Shown in pieces: positions 10,304 through 23,000 of a DNA stretch of 64,000 bases. Source of the stretch: Pipra filicauda. Taxonomy: Eukaryota; Chordata; Aves; Passeriformes; Pipridae. Position numbers and translations under genes: made by a program. Positions within the stretch are counted from its first letter, which is position 1, and the number at the start of each line of letters is the position of its first letter. A model generated the notes under the pieces. That model was not told where the DNA came from, did not search any database, and saw only the letters and a program-made list of their open reading frames with translations. The DNA lies in contig NW_024104557.1 in assembly GCF_003945595.2 (NCBI RefSeq), positions 434,001 through 498,000 on the forward strand, in the 5' to 3' direction.

Positions 10304-13258
10304 AAAACACCCCAGGAACGTGCCAACCCTCATTCCTCAGCCCCTCGACACCACAGCTCAGGTGCAGAGCAGGAGGCTGCAGGTGCGGTGTCATCCCTGC
10401 CCCTGTTTTTGGGGAGGGTGGGAGAATGGATCGCTGTTTCGACTCAGGGCAGAAAAGCCCATGGTTGTGTCGGGATTTTGGGGTGCTTTGCATCTCTTTT
10501 CCCCCCTCTGTGTTGATGTCAGCGTATCTCCGGCACGCGATGCGCGCCTCCGCATTCCCCGCCTTGGCATTCCAGGCGATGACACGAAGAGGAAAGGTTA
10601 AGTGGGGAAGTCACCGTGGTCGGGATGTAAATGACGAGCTGTGAAGGCTCGCTCGGTGTTTCTTGTTTACACAAAGCTGTTACAATACCGGGGGCTTGGC
10701 AGTTCGCACCGGTCTGGCGTTTTCAGTCAAATCCATTGACTTCTTCGGAATTGCTCCTCTTTGAGGTCACTGTGATAGATGAGGGGTTAGCCCTGAACTC
10801 GCGGCGGTGAAATGCACAAAGCCAATTGTCAGTTACCGAACCTGCCCTCAAAACAAAGCATTTCAGCAATTTACATCCTCACCCCGAGACGAGGAACTGC
10901 TCCGCTGGATCCTTGCTCTGATCACCCCAAAAAGTGCTGTGTGTGGTGTATGGACGCTCTGCCTCAAACCCGGTGCCGGGGCCAGCTGTATGTGCTGATA
11001 TATCAGATGTAAACACAAGCTTTATGTAAAAGCGAAACCGTATGTATCAGCTAACATGCATCCACTGCACGATCCTGCACAAACAGAGTCGAGCCCAGAG
11101 CTCTGTCCTTAGCTCACCCTGTTGATCCACTTTTCCCGTAGCCTGTACGACGCAGCCCTATTCCCAGAGTTACCAGACAGGTTTAGTGGAGAACAAGAAT
11201 TCAGCCCAGGAGCATTTCTGTGTTGTGCAAGAACGCTGTTATGTTCTCAGTCCTTTACAGATGTTGTTTTATTGACTTAGTGATAACATTTTGCTCTCCT
11301 AGGTCCTTTTCCCTTTCCAGACTGTTAGCCCAGCACTTACTAATCTTTTATGGCACTGCTGTGGAACAGATGTACCGTGTTTTGTAGGGAGTAGCAAGCT
11401 CCGTGGTTTCAGCTGGCTGTGCCTCTAAAAAAAGCCAGTGCTGCCTTTCCCCCGTGCCGCTGTTGTGGAGTGGGTAGCTGGACTAGGAAGCAGTTTTGGA
11501 TGACTACTGAGCTGGCAAAGATCCAAAGGTCTTGTGTCTGACTCAGTGCCTGGATCCAAATCATTGTGTAGTTGCTCAAATGTTTACCTGGGCATCTTTG
11601 GGTTTGGAGGAGCATCCAGCTGCTATTTTGGCTGAGCTATGTGTGGGAATAGGCGCAGAGTTCTGGGGCTTTAAGTCCTGAAAATGCTGGCTGATGTTGT
11701 TAGCTGTGGTTGTTTTTCCTTCTTCATCCTTTGGCTCCATGGAGCAGCTGCTCTGGAGCTGTACAGCTTTGTGCCACGCTTCCCTGGAATGCTGGGGTGT
11801 GCGGCTGGAACCCCACAAACACACTGCACGTGTCCTGGGATCCATGAGGGATCCCCTGTCCTCATCTCTGCTGCTGCTGAAAGGACTCCTGGATGTCCCT
11901 CTCTGGTTTGCGCTGAAAGGGCTTTCTCCTGTTGTGTCTCTCCCACCAAAATGTGCTGTCATGAGTCAGCTGTGGTGTCTCTGAAACATGGGATGTAGGG
12001 ATCGCACTTGACTCGGTGGGGCTGAAGGAGTTGAGGTGGAGTTTGGAAAGCTCAGTCAAATTGTTAACATTCCTCACAAACAGGGGACTCAGCAGCTTAC
12101 GGGCTCCCCACAGCATCCTTTGGTCTAAGAGGTGTGATGGTGATTTTACTGACCTCCACCTTTGGCAAGTAGTGCAGTTTGGGTTTTTCACCATCTTCCA
12201 TCCCTCAAATGCTGTTGGATTCCTGCCTGTGTCTGCCTCAGAAGGCTGGAGGAGTATTCCTGCATCCTGCTGCCTGCCTCCAAAGTGTATCTGCCTGTCT
12301 CTCAGTGCCACTTATATCACTTTGTATTTTCTGCTCCTGTCATCCCACGGAAAAGTAATCCCTTCTAATCAAATCTGAGGTTCTCCAGCTAAATTCCTGC
12401 TGGCCCAAATGAGTTCCCAAGGAGAATGGGGATGCTGACTTCTGAAGCATGTGGATTTACTTTGTGTGATTGGGTTATACAAAAAAGAGAGAGAAATTAT
12501 TTTCTCTGTTCCTTTTACAAATGTTAAAGCACAGCCTGCTGTGTTTCACAAGTCTCACCGCTGTCTCCTTCTCTCTCAGTAATTGTAATTAACAGACCAG
12601 AAAATGGAAAAATGTAGAAATACCTTCTCCCAGTGGCCACAAACATTAGTCCTCTCCAGAAGTTAATGAAGTCAAGTCTATGGAAATTAAATAACTGATT
12701 TTTTAAGCTCTGTTGGTGAGCTAAAACATTATGTCAGAGGGATAAATAATAAATTAAAGGGGTATAAAGATTGCCTCTTGGAACTGATGTGGGTGAAGAA
12801 TGGGTTTGAACTCTCCCTTCTCAAGAGGGAGTCTAAACCTTTGGCTTAAGGATGTGGCTTATGGATCTGTCCTGCTCTGCTTGGGTGCAAAAAATAATCT
12901 GTAGCACAGCAGTAACATGGGAGGGGGATGGTAACCCACCGTGGGAATAGGGAATAGAAGCACTGCCATAAAAGAAACCCAAATGCAACCAATTCATCCC
13001 ATTACAGACTCCTGAGAAGCAAATGATTTAACAAATGGCATCTCGAAACCACCTTTGTGGTCTTTCCAGGCCACGTTATCGTCCTTGTTGTCTTGCTGTT
13101 GAGGGCACATGAAAATTTCCAGCCACCTTGCTGCTGTGTCCCGTTCCCATCGGCTCTGTGGATCTGTTGGCTTTGCTGTGCTCCCCGTGGAGGGCCTGTG
13201 GGTGTGTGCACTGGAGTTTATAGGAGTCGCCATGGAAATTAGTCTCAAATCTCTGCTT

Positions 13259-13280
13259 TTTATATATATATATATTATAA
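13259..13280. repeat. Short (TA)n microsatellite
   Basis: About nine TA dinucleotides in intron 1. Confidence 0.8.
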
Positions 13281-13864
13281 TCTAATATTTCAGTGGTTTC
13301 TTTGTATTTTAAGAAAAGATTCCAGAAATACCACGGGTGGGAATATGAACTGCTCAGAAAGTAAAACTTGGTGGCTACTCCAGTTACCACCATGTGCATG
13401 GGTGGCACCTGAAGAGCACAGGGATGTGGAGCAACTCTTCCACGGGGGTGTGGCTCCATTCTGGAGAGTGGGTTTTCAAGAACCTTATTTCGAGGTCCTG
13501 TTTTTGTGTCTGTGTACAATTATAAACATAATTTTGGGGAGTCTGTGAGGTTCAGCTCCTCCCTGTACCTTGTGAAAGGACGTTGCAACCTGTAATAAAG
13601 CCTGTTGAGGTTAAACTCGACCACGTACAACTGACTTTTATTAAAGAGGAGACCGTCAGTCGGTGTTGCAGTGGGATTGCTGTACAGGATGTGTGCTCCT
13701 TAGGGAGTTCATGGCACTGTCCTTCTCTTCATCTGACCACATGTGGTGCCCATTGCATCACCAAAATACACAGTGTGTTCTTTATTTATTGCATGGGAAA
13801 AAAAGGCTTTGGATACTAGAGCCAGAACCCTGAGGGACCCCGGGCTAGGGGTTGGACTGTAGGT

Positions 13865-14256
13865 GAGTGTCTGAGAGAACTGGGGGTGTTCAGACTGGAG
13901 AAGAAAAGCCTCTGGGGACACCTTCCAGCATCTCCCAGGGCCTTAAGGGACTCCAAGAGAGCTGGAGAGGGATTTGGACCAGGGCTTGGAGTGGCAGGAC
14001 AAGGGTAAATGGCTTCACACTGACAGAGGGAATGTTTAGATTGGGTATTGGGAAGAAGTTCTTTACTCAGAGGGTAGGGAGGCCCTGGCACAGGTTATCC
14101 AGAGACGCTGTGGCTGCCCCATCCCTGAAACTGTTCAAAATCAGGTTGGGTGAGGCTTGGAGCAACCTGATTTAGTGGAAGGTGTCCCTGCCCGTGGCAA
14201 AGGGTTTGAACAAGATGATCTTTAAGGTCCTTCCAACCCAAACCATCCTGTGATTG
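13865..14256 (+). mobile_element. CR1 LINE 3' fragment
   Basis: GTGTTCAGACTGGAGAAG through CAGAGACGCTGTGGCTGCC to CCTTCCAACCCAAACC and CCTGTGATTG. Confidence 0.92.
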
Positions 14257-15196
14257 AACCAGCAGCTCTGAGCTGTGGATAACACACCACACAGGGTTTT
14301 TATAACAACATGTTTGCCATCTGAACCTGACAGCACTGTGACAGGGACGTTTGCTTTGGAGGATGTGCTCTGTATACTGGTGACCTTTTCCGGGGGAAGT
14401 CTTTAAATGCAGTAGGTTTTAAAGCAATGGTGGTGTTTGGTGAATTTTAATCATATCCTTGGTTTTAAGTGCAATTTTAGTGTTTTTTTTTTTTCTTTTT
14501 GTGGCGGCTGGAGTTTTTGTTTTGAGACATTTTGGGGCCAGGGCCATGACGTTGCAAGGCTGAGATGTGAGGGAAGGTGAGAGGTGCAGCAGGGAGAGAT
14601 TTGGCACCGGGAAAGGCCTGGGTTGCTCTGAAGGTAGTGAGATGAGCTCATCAGCAGGAATGTAATGCAAGAAGGGTCAAAAAGCTCGTCCTTGCTGTTC
14701 ATGCTGGAGTTTGATCCCTGAGCTGTCCCTGGGTAGGTCTCTGCTACCAGCCCATCCTTTAAGGATCGGTTAAACAAGGCAACTATTGTTACTGCTCTGG
14801 GATAACTCAAAATGATGGTGGCTGGAGTTTGCTGGGCCTGAGGGAAACACATTTTGCAGCCCAGGGGCAGCGATTTACACAGGGCTTTGGTTGTTGCATA
14901 TTCCCTCTTCAGAGGGGTTTTCCACATCATGCTCTGAGACCGTGTTTATCCCACTTCCAAGAGGGAGAACTGGAGGCCACGGAGCAGATCAGTGGCAGAA
15001 TGGAGGTTGCAGTGAGTGAGGAGAGTCTCAGCTGTGGGGAGCCCAGAGAGCTGCAATGACGTAAACACAGAGAATTTCAGCTCGTGGGGAATTTTTTGCT
15101 TTGGTCACATGCATTTCTTTTATGCAATAGGTCTTTAAAGGGCTGCAAAGTCTTTATAATGGTTTGAAAAGTTCATTTAATTCCACTTTTTCTTCA

Positions 15197-15222
15197 TGTG
15201 TATATGTGTGCGTGTGTGTGTG
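15197..15222 (+). repeat. Short (GT)n microsatellite
   Basis: Interrupted GT dinucleotide run with one TA and one GC interruption. Confidence 0.8.
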
Positions 15223-16433
15223 TACCTGCTGAGTTCAAAGGCAGGAACTACCGTTTCAGAAGTAGGAAAATATTTGTTTTCCTGGCTGACGAAGTAGAGA
15301 ACTAAGTGGATGTAGATAATTTTTGAAGAATGGATACTTAGTTATTCATTTCTTCATTCATTATTCTGCATAATGCCAGATTTTTCTTAAGTGTGTCCTC
15401 TAGATTGAGCTGAGTGGCCTGGAACAGCGTAGGTTTTGCTGGCATGCTTGGCATGACTGAAATATTGGACAGGATATAATGATGTTTGCACACTTTGAGG
15501 AGGAGAGAAAAAAAAAGGCATGTTGGTTTGGATCATTTCTTTTGTGAAGTCCCTGCTCAAGCTCCCTTGTAGCTGATATATCCAGAAAATGCCTTGTGCT
15601 AAATGAAACAGGTAGTCCTGGCCTATCCTTAAGCTGGAAATTGCATAGGAAAGGAAGAGTTTTGTTCTTTTTCTAAGAGTCAGTTCAGTTTAGTTCATTT
15701 TTCGGGACAGGTGGGGAATGGATCTTCTCCCAAGGCCCTCATACAGGTGTAATATGCAAGAGTTTCTGACATTCCTCTTGGATGGGCACTTAGTCTGAAG
15801 CTGAATTAAAAATTTTCCTCTCCCATGGGCATGCATGTTCCAGGATGTAGGTGTAACCTCCTGCTTTGATCTCCAATCTTCTTCTAACAGGATTTTCTTT
15901 TTTGGAATCTGACAGCGCTGTGATCCCAGAGGACTCTGCGGGGAGGACGTGTCTGGTAATCCTTTGGTTGAGCTCCTGAAGCTCACAGACCCTTTGGGAC
16001 AGTCTGGGAAGGTGGAGGGAGCATTGTTGTGCAAGTCCCTGGTTCCAGGAGTGGAACTGCACAGAGATGTTTTCTCTGAGCTGTCCTGTCTCCGACTGCT
16101 CGTTTCCTCTCTTGCATAACTGTTTTCCAGCCCTGGCAGGGCACAGACTCTCGGGTGACTTACACAATTTTAAAACGCTACTTCTAGTAAAAGAGTTCAC
16201 CCCATTCTTGTGCGTGTCCTGGTATGACTGTGGGTGACAGGTCTTGGTCAGGGAACCCACACACCTGGCAGTGGATTATTATTTATTTTTACGGGATTAT
16301 TTTTCGGTTGGATCCAATCCTTGACCTGTCCCGTGACTGCTGCTGTCAGCACCACACAGACAGGGCTGTCCTTAAGGACAGTGCAAACTTGGATCTAAGG
16401 TTTCTGGAATTGCATAACTGTGCCCTCAGATGT

Positions 16434-16875
16434 GCTGGGGTGTGCTGACAAACACACACATGTGTGGGTATATCTGGGATGTGCTCCCAAACACACACAC
16501 GTGTGGGGTTATATCTGGGATGTGCTCCCAAACACACATGTGTGGGGTTATATCTGGGATGTGCTCCCAAACACACACACATGTGTGGGTATATCTGGGA
16601 TGTGCTCCCAAACACACACACATGTGTGGGTATATCTGGGATGTGCTCCCAAACACACACACGTGTGGGGTTATATCTGGGATGTGCTCCCAAACACACA
16701 CACGTGTGGGGTTATATCTGGGATGTGCTCCCAAACACACACACGTGTGGGGTTATATCTGGGATGTGCTCCCAAACACACACACATGTGGGGTTATATC
16801 TGGGATGTGCTCCCAAACACACACACGTGTGGGGTTATATCTGGGATGTGCTCCCAAGCACACACATATGGGTAT
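16434..16875. repeat. 40/41-bp minisatellite with CACGTG core, about 10 copies
   Basis: Ten copies of ATATCTGGGATGTGCTCCCA, each joined by a short (AC)n run and a GTGTGGG half. The unit length is 41 bp in most copies and 38-40 bp in others because the AC run and G run vary. Most junctions read CACACGTGTG; a few read CACATGTG. First and last copies are degenerate. Overlapping open frames here are repeat artefacts. Confidence 0.95.
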
Positions 16876-17421
16876 TTTTCCCTGGGACCACTTCTGTCAT
16901 CTTCCTTATTGTGTTCTTCCATGGGCTGATGTGACTGAGAGCTTGGAGATTGACTTTGAATTTGCAAGAATATACCAGGAGGAGTTGGGGGGAGACTGGG
17001 GAGGCACGTGAGGAAGCAAAAATTCCCTAAAACCCCTTTGATAGGTCAAGCTTTAACGCTGAGGTAAAGGTTGGTACTTTGGAGGTTGCAGTTTACGCTC
17101 TGCTGTTTGGATGTTCTGATCCCACAGAACAGTTTGTGCTCTTCATTAAATGCTTGCAGGAGCACAGAGTCCTCCAAGCAGACTGAATTCAATGTCCCTT
17201 TCTTGTTGTGGGGAGCTCACACCATCTCTCCAGTGTTCCAGTGGCATCTGGTGTCTCTGTTTGGGCTTTGAGGAGGACTTGGCAAAGGGCTGAATGTGAC
17301 TGTGGGCTTTAGGGTGAAGTGCTGGGTCATTTATCTTTTTGTGTCCGGATTCCCTTGGGGTGGGATCCAGGGCTGAAGATCTTACACATGAAAATAGTCC
17401 AGGGAGAAACAGAAGAAAGGT

Positions 17422-17450
17422 AAAAAAACAAACAAACAAACAAACAAAAA
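17422..17450 (+). repeat. (AAAC)n microsatellite
   Basis: Run of A-rich sequence with about five CAAA tetramers. Confidence 0.85.
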
Positions 17451-17799
17451 GAGCCGCTCTGACTGCAGAGTGAGATGGGAAGGAGGCAAATGGGAGGAAA
17501 AGTGTGGATTGTGCTCCTGTTAATAACTATCTCCATGCTGTGGGGTGGGAGAGGGGCTTTCTCATTGGGAAGGCTGTGCTGGGAAGCTCCTGTTCCCGTG
17601 CCTGTTCTGTGAGTCCAGCTCTGTGTTGTCTCTATTACTCCTCCAGGAACGGAGGAAGCAGGTACCATGTGGGAATGGGCAGCTGCTGCACATGGGATCT
17701 TATAGAGTTTCTCCAGTGTATGATACAAATATCAGGGAAGCTCCTGTGCTCTGGGGCTGCTATTGACATGTTCTGCTGTCATGTTTCTGTTACAAGCAA

Positions 17800-18110
17800 A
17801 GAGCAGCAGGGCCGGAAGGGACCTTAAGTTGTCTAATCTGACCTTCTGCCCCAAGACTGGGTCAGATCTATCTAAACTTTCCCAGCAGATGTTTGTCCAA
17901 CGCAGTTGTTAAAAGCCTCCAGTGATGGACTTTCCCCGTCCTCCTGGGGTGATCCTTGAAAGTCCTGCATTGTTCTTGCCATTACCAAGATTTTCCTAGT
18001 TTCTGACTGATTTCTTGTGCTGCAGTTGGGGATTGCTGCCCTCTTGCCCTTTTGTTACTGTACAGAGTGAGCTGTTCCATCCTCTGGAGCAGCCTTTGGG
18101 AATCTCTGGA
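17800..18110 (-). mobile_element. Old CR1-like fragment, reverse orientation
   Basis: CGGAAGGGACCTTAAGTTG start, then a diverged body with TCCAGTGATGGACTTTCC and ATTACCAAGATTTTCC. It is more divergent than other copies, and the subfamily is uncertain. Confidence 0.65.
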
Positions 18111-19319
18111 TCATGTCTTTCTTGAGCTTCAGGGCCCAAAACTTGCCTGGACCTGCCTGTAGTGAGCCAGCAAACACCATTTTGTGACTCTCATGTGGAC
18201 CTTGGGGTATGATGGATGCATTTTATTTTTGGACAGAGCACACATAAAGTGTTTTGTCACAAAAGGTTTCCTTATGGCTTCTTCTTTCTACCCACTGTAG
18301 AAACAGGGCACATGCTCTTCTTGCTCAAGTGCTTTTCCACAGGCATGTGTTATGGATTTCTGGCTGTTCCAGAGTAGTTCCTCCCTGTTGTAAAGTGAAG
18401 GTCCTTGCCAGCTGCTCGGACCAAGGCTTTGCCCACGATTAGCTCGATTGCAGCTCAGGCATTGTGCTTTCCTGCTCTGACCTCCCAGCTGGAGCTCAGG
18501 AGTGACCTTCTCTTCTCCCTCCCTGCAGTGGTTACTCTCCCTGCATCTGATCTTGTATCTCCTGTATCTTTGTTTCCATGAAGGACTCGGTTATTCGTGC
18601 ATTTCTAAAGCTGGTAAAGCGTGGATGTGAAGATTATTCTGAGAGCACTCAGACATAAAACGTGACAGAAAACGCAGCAGATAAGCACTAGAAACATTAT
18701 TTACTAAGGTAAACTGCTTCACTTTGTTGGGGGGGGGAAGAAGGAAAAACTTGTCTGTGTATATTGTTCCAGGCATTTTCTCTGGATCTATTAACACCTC
18801 TTATACCTTTCAGTGGGAGAGAGTAGGAAGTTTGTGTGAAAGGTGTGTCTGCACACCTTTGTCCTGAGACAACTGAGGAAGCTCTCACCAAAAAGGAGGC
18901 TGGTCTGGACAGGTCTGAAACATCTCTTGGCATCAGCTCCTGTTTATTGCGGTGGGAAGAGCAGGTAGGGAGGAGCAGTCTGGATTTTATTGTTTGAACT
19001 ATCACTATGTATCTTCTTTGAATTCCTCACAGTTTTCTCCAGAGCTTCTGTACAACTTGCATAACGTGAGTCCCCAGTTTCTCTTGTTCTGTTTCCAGTG
19101 GCAGTGAAAGCTCTTAGTGTTTAATTCCTTACTCTTTTTTTCTCCCTCAGTTACAGATACTGGCAGCTTTAGTCATATGGAAGGTATTTTATTGACAGCT
19201 TTTGAGTCTAAAGTACTTGTTAGCACTGAACAGGTGTAGAGTGATGTAGACTACTGGGCAAATTCCCTTGGTCAGTGTTCCTTGATAAAGATTTCTTAGA
19301 ACTGAAGATTAACTGAGGT

Positions 19320-19740
19320 GGAATAGGACATCTGGAGCTCCCTTGTCTGACCTCCTGCTCCAGACAGGGCCAGGATCAAAGGTAGGTTTTTTGTGAACGT
19401 TTCTGATCAAGTTTTGGGCCTTTTCCAGTCAAGTGTGGCAGGTTGATGCCATGCTTACTGCTCTTGTGGTGAGGAATATTGTCCTCTTGTCTGATCAGAA
19501 TTTCCCCCACTGCCAGTCATGCCCGTTGTTTTGTTGCCTTTTGTTTCTACCATTTGAGTCTGGCTCCATCTGTAGCCCCCCCAGTTAGATAGTGGAAGGT
19601 GTAAGTTGGATCCCCCACTAATTTCCATTTCTTCTCCAAGTTTAACAAACCCTGTTCCCTCATTCTCTTCTCTTCCATCATGTTTTCCAGTCTGCTGGCT
19701 CCTGCCTTTTGAGCTCAGTGATCCAACCAAATTTTAACCA
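19320..19740 (-). mobile_element. Possible old CR1-like fragment
   Basis: CTCCCTTGTCTGACCTCC with GACAGGGCC and a T/C-rich body reminiscent of diverged CR1 3' sequence. It directly precedes a clear CR1 at 19743. Weak identification. Confidence 0.35.
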
Positions 19741-19742
19741 GA

Positions 19743-20035
19743 GAGTCACAGAATCACAGAGTGGTTTGAGTTGGAAGGGACCTTAAAAGACCATCCAGTT
19801 GCAACCCCCTGCCATGGGCAGGGACACCTTCCACTAGCCCAGGTTGCTCCAAGCCCCTGCCAGTCTGTCCTTGGACACTTCCAGGGACGAGGCAGCCACA
19901 ACTTCTCTGGGCAACCTGTGCCAGGGCCTCACCACCCTCATAGAGAGGAATTTCTTCCCAATATCCAATCTGACCCTGCCCTCTGGCAGTTTAAAGCTGT
20001 GTGTTCCACCCATCCAATCCATATCTCCCCATTCG
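19743..20035 (-). mobile_element. CR1 LINE 3' fragment, reverse orientation
   Basis: CACAGAATCACAGAGTGG, ACCCCCTGCCATGGGCAGGG, CTTCTCTGGGCAACCTGTG, CAATATCCAATCTGACCC. Well preserved. Confidence 0.93.
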
Positions 20036-23000
20036 TGAGAACAAGTTAAGTGTCTCTAGGATGGTCACACTTTAAAAGATCTGCTAATGAGGGAGTTGCT
20101 TCAAAACAGTGAAAAATTTGTCTTCAAACTGACCTATGTGGAGCTTTTCAGTGGGGTGAGGGAGCTGGGAGAAGTGGGGTGAGAAGTAAAAGCACATGGG
20201 ATTCTAAAAAGTAGTTTTTGGCCTCTTCTTCTGTGTTGATGAGCCCCTGGTCTTTTGTTCTTTCCATACACATTCATGGCCATTACCTTGGTTTTAAACA
20301 AAGATTAAAGCCAGAGGGTTAAACTCAGGAGAGTGAAACTCTGAATTTTCCTGCTGGATTTGGATGGAGGAGACTCCCCTCAGGCCGTGTCCTGCTTGCT
20401 TGCCTGAGCTAGTCTGTTCTTAGGAACATGTCTGGCTTAAATGGACCCAGCTAATCTCATACCTGGTGTTTTTTAATTTTGTTGTTCTCCACAGGATTCT
20501 CTCAGGTCTGCTTTCACAAAAAGCACAGCAGCTGCACACAGTGAGCACCCGAGGGCAAGACTTTTCAAGGCATAACTGAGTCTTTCTGTGGATCATACCC
20601 TGAGCTTTGCCTTTATTCAGCTGTGGGACACTGTTGAACCTCCCAATTTTACCTTGACCCTCTCAGAGTCTTTTCTGGAGTCTTGCTGAATAGGAAGTTG
20701 CTCCCCATTTTTGCATTTGTGCCTGTGACTTCTCTTGCTCAAGTATTTCCTCTTGTCATAACTAGACCAGCGCATCAAGATAATTTAGAAATTGAAATCT
20801 GTACACCACGGTGCTTGCAAACCCTCCCAGCTGAATCATCTGCTGGGTTTGTGGCCATACATTCCAGTCTGTCATCCAGACTGGTAATGAAAATATTGCA
20901 CAGCCCTTGTGCCTGGCTGGACCCGCTTCCCAGTGCTCTCCCAGTTAGATAACAAACCCTTGATAATTACGCTCCGAGAACGGTGTTGTCATGCAGCCGT
21001 TTTATGGTGATTGCATCTGATTCACGTTTCCTTACCTGGACCTTACGGGGATATCATGTGTCAGAGCTAACAAAGAAGCATTTCTGAATGTCCTTATCAC
21101 TTCTGGACGTTTTTCTCTGTTGCTCCATAGGTTTCTGAAGCTGGAAGGGACCATAGAGGTGATGGGATCTGCCCCTGTCCATACTGAAAGTTTAGGTGAG
21201 CAAGTCACAGCAGATTTATCAGGAGTTTCGTAACAGGATGGTTGCGATGTGACAGCTCCAGGAGATCAAGAGGAAACAAACGTGATGTGCTCATGGGTCC
21301 CAAACAAAATTAAACAATTACCTGAATCCAGTCTTCAGAGCAGCCTTTGAACCAATCCCAACCCTTTTTCTGCAAGGGCTGGAAAAATAAGGAACGTGTC
21401 TAATCCGTACCAGGTACCAGCCGGCAGTTATCGGTGCCTACGTGCTGCTACTCAGATCTCGTTAGCTGTCTAATTGGATAATAGGCAGTACACTTCACAA
21501 CTACATAAGTTTATTAAGCTTAATCTGCTTTGGAGCAGGGAGGGGAAGATGTGCTCGGTGACAAATGGGCACAAGAAGATGCACAGTGGGGCAGTGGTGT
21601 AAGTACGGGGCCGTGTCCCCCTCACTTCAGTTCCAGCAACTTCCTGAGGCAGGGGCTCTGTATGTCTGCAAAATTTACAGTAATATTTGAGTCCCAGAGC
21701 AAAGAGTTGCAGCACTTTCAGACTTTGCCCATGTTGACCAGGCAGCTTCACTTTTAAAAGCACAGTTTTTCTAGTGGTTAAGTCCTTCTCAGAGGGGACT
21801 TTTGATAAAACGTGCAGGATCACTTTGTCCCTGTTGATAAATCCAATGTGTTATAGCAAAGAATATGCTTCTCTCTTTCTGTGTGTGTGGGACACCTGGA
21901 CTTTGCAGCAAATTCCTGGCCCTAAAGCTTGTTTCCAGTACATGAAGCTGTGCAGTGGGCAGGATCAGAAAGCTTTCACAGGAGTTGGTATGACCAGTTC
22001 TATACATGGAGGGGAGGAACCTATTTGATTATTAAATACTCTTCCCTTTCTTCCCTGAGAAGATGAAATTACTGCAGTTACCCAGTTCTAAACTTTTGGA
22101 GTGGATTGACTCTTTTCAAAGGCATAACGAAAACAAAGCCAGACTTCTGTAGATGAGTGTTTTTATTTAAAGATGTGTGGATATGAGCACATTTGATGAG
22201 TTGTCACCACCTGTTGTATTCTCAGGAGAAAGTTCTACAAGGTGCAAAAGATCCATCTGCCAAGGGGATCTTTAGCTCAAGGTAATGGGAGAGTGACTGT
22301 GTGAACTGTGTCGTGTCCAGATGTTGGATGCCTTTGGGATGGATGCCCTTTGGATGGATGGAGGGTTTTAGCACAAAGCTCAAGCTGAGCCCAACTTTTG
22401 GCCCTGTATCTTGGGTGAGCTGCCTACAGCTTTTCAATTATTTCTTGCTTCACCTCATCTGAAAAGTACTTTCACCTTGTTTTGCTGTCCAGCATCTGCC
22501 TGTAGTTGGCAGGAAAGACAGGAGCAGGCCTCTTAATCCTCAAGTGTCTTAAGGAAATGTAAACTCTGCTAAGTGTGCTTATCACAGAGCAGCTCATTTA
22601 CCAGCTGTGCAAAGTACCTTGTGGTTCATTTACATGAGATGTTTAGAGGATTCTCTGCTGCTTTCTGTCTTGACATCTGTGTTTGTGGTCAGTAAGGGTT
22701 AAGAGGGAGGCACTTGTATTGTGTTCCACTGTATTGTGAATTTAGAGCCTGTTGACTTTCCCCTGGAAAATCTTATTTAATAGGAAAACTCCTAAATCGC
22801 TTTTATTTTGGGTGGTGGGAAAAGATTTCAGGGCGTTTGGTCCATTTTGGTTTAGACAAACTCCCAAACCACCAATTTATTTTGGATGATCTAAAGAATA
22901 TCAACTGAATACAGAAGAGTTTTTATAGTTATCCACACCTGAACTAAAAGCATGGTCAGCAGGGAAAAATCATATTTTTTCCAAAGGGTAGCTCACATCT

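Noticed and set aside
9549..10493. 314-codon minus-strand open frame (and 249- and 171-codon companions)
   Set aside because: Overlaps the 39-bp minisatellite, is open in several frames on both strands, has a repetitive translation and no family resemblance.
16434..16875. CRISPR-like regular array
   Set aside because: The units are contiguous with no unique spacers, and the host is a vertebrate.
16430..17011. 193-codon open frame with a repeated WGYIWDVLPNTHT-type peptide
   Set aside because: It is the translation of the 40/41-bp minisatellite; alternative frames are equally open.
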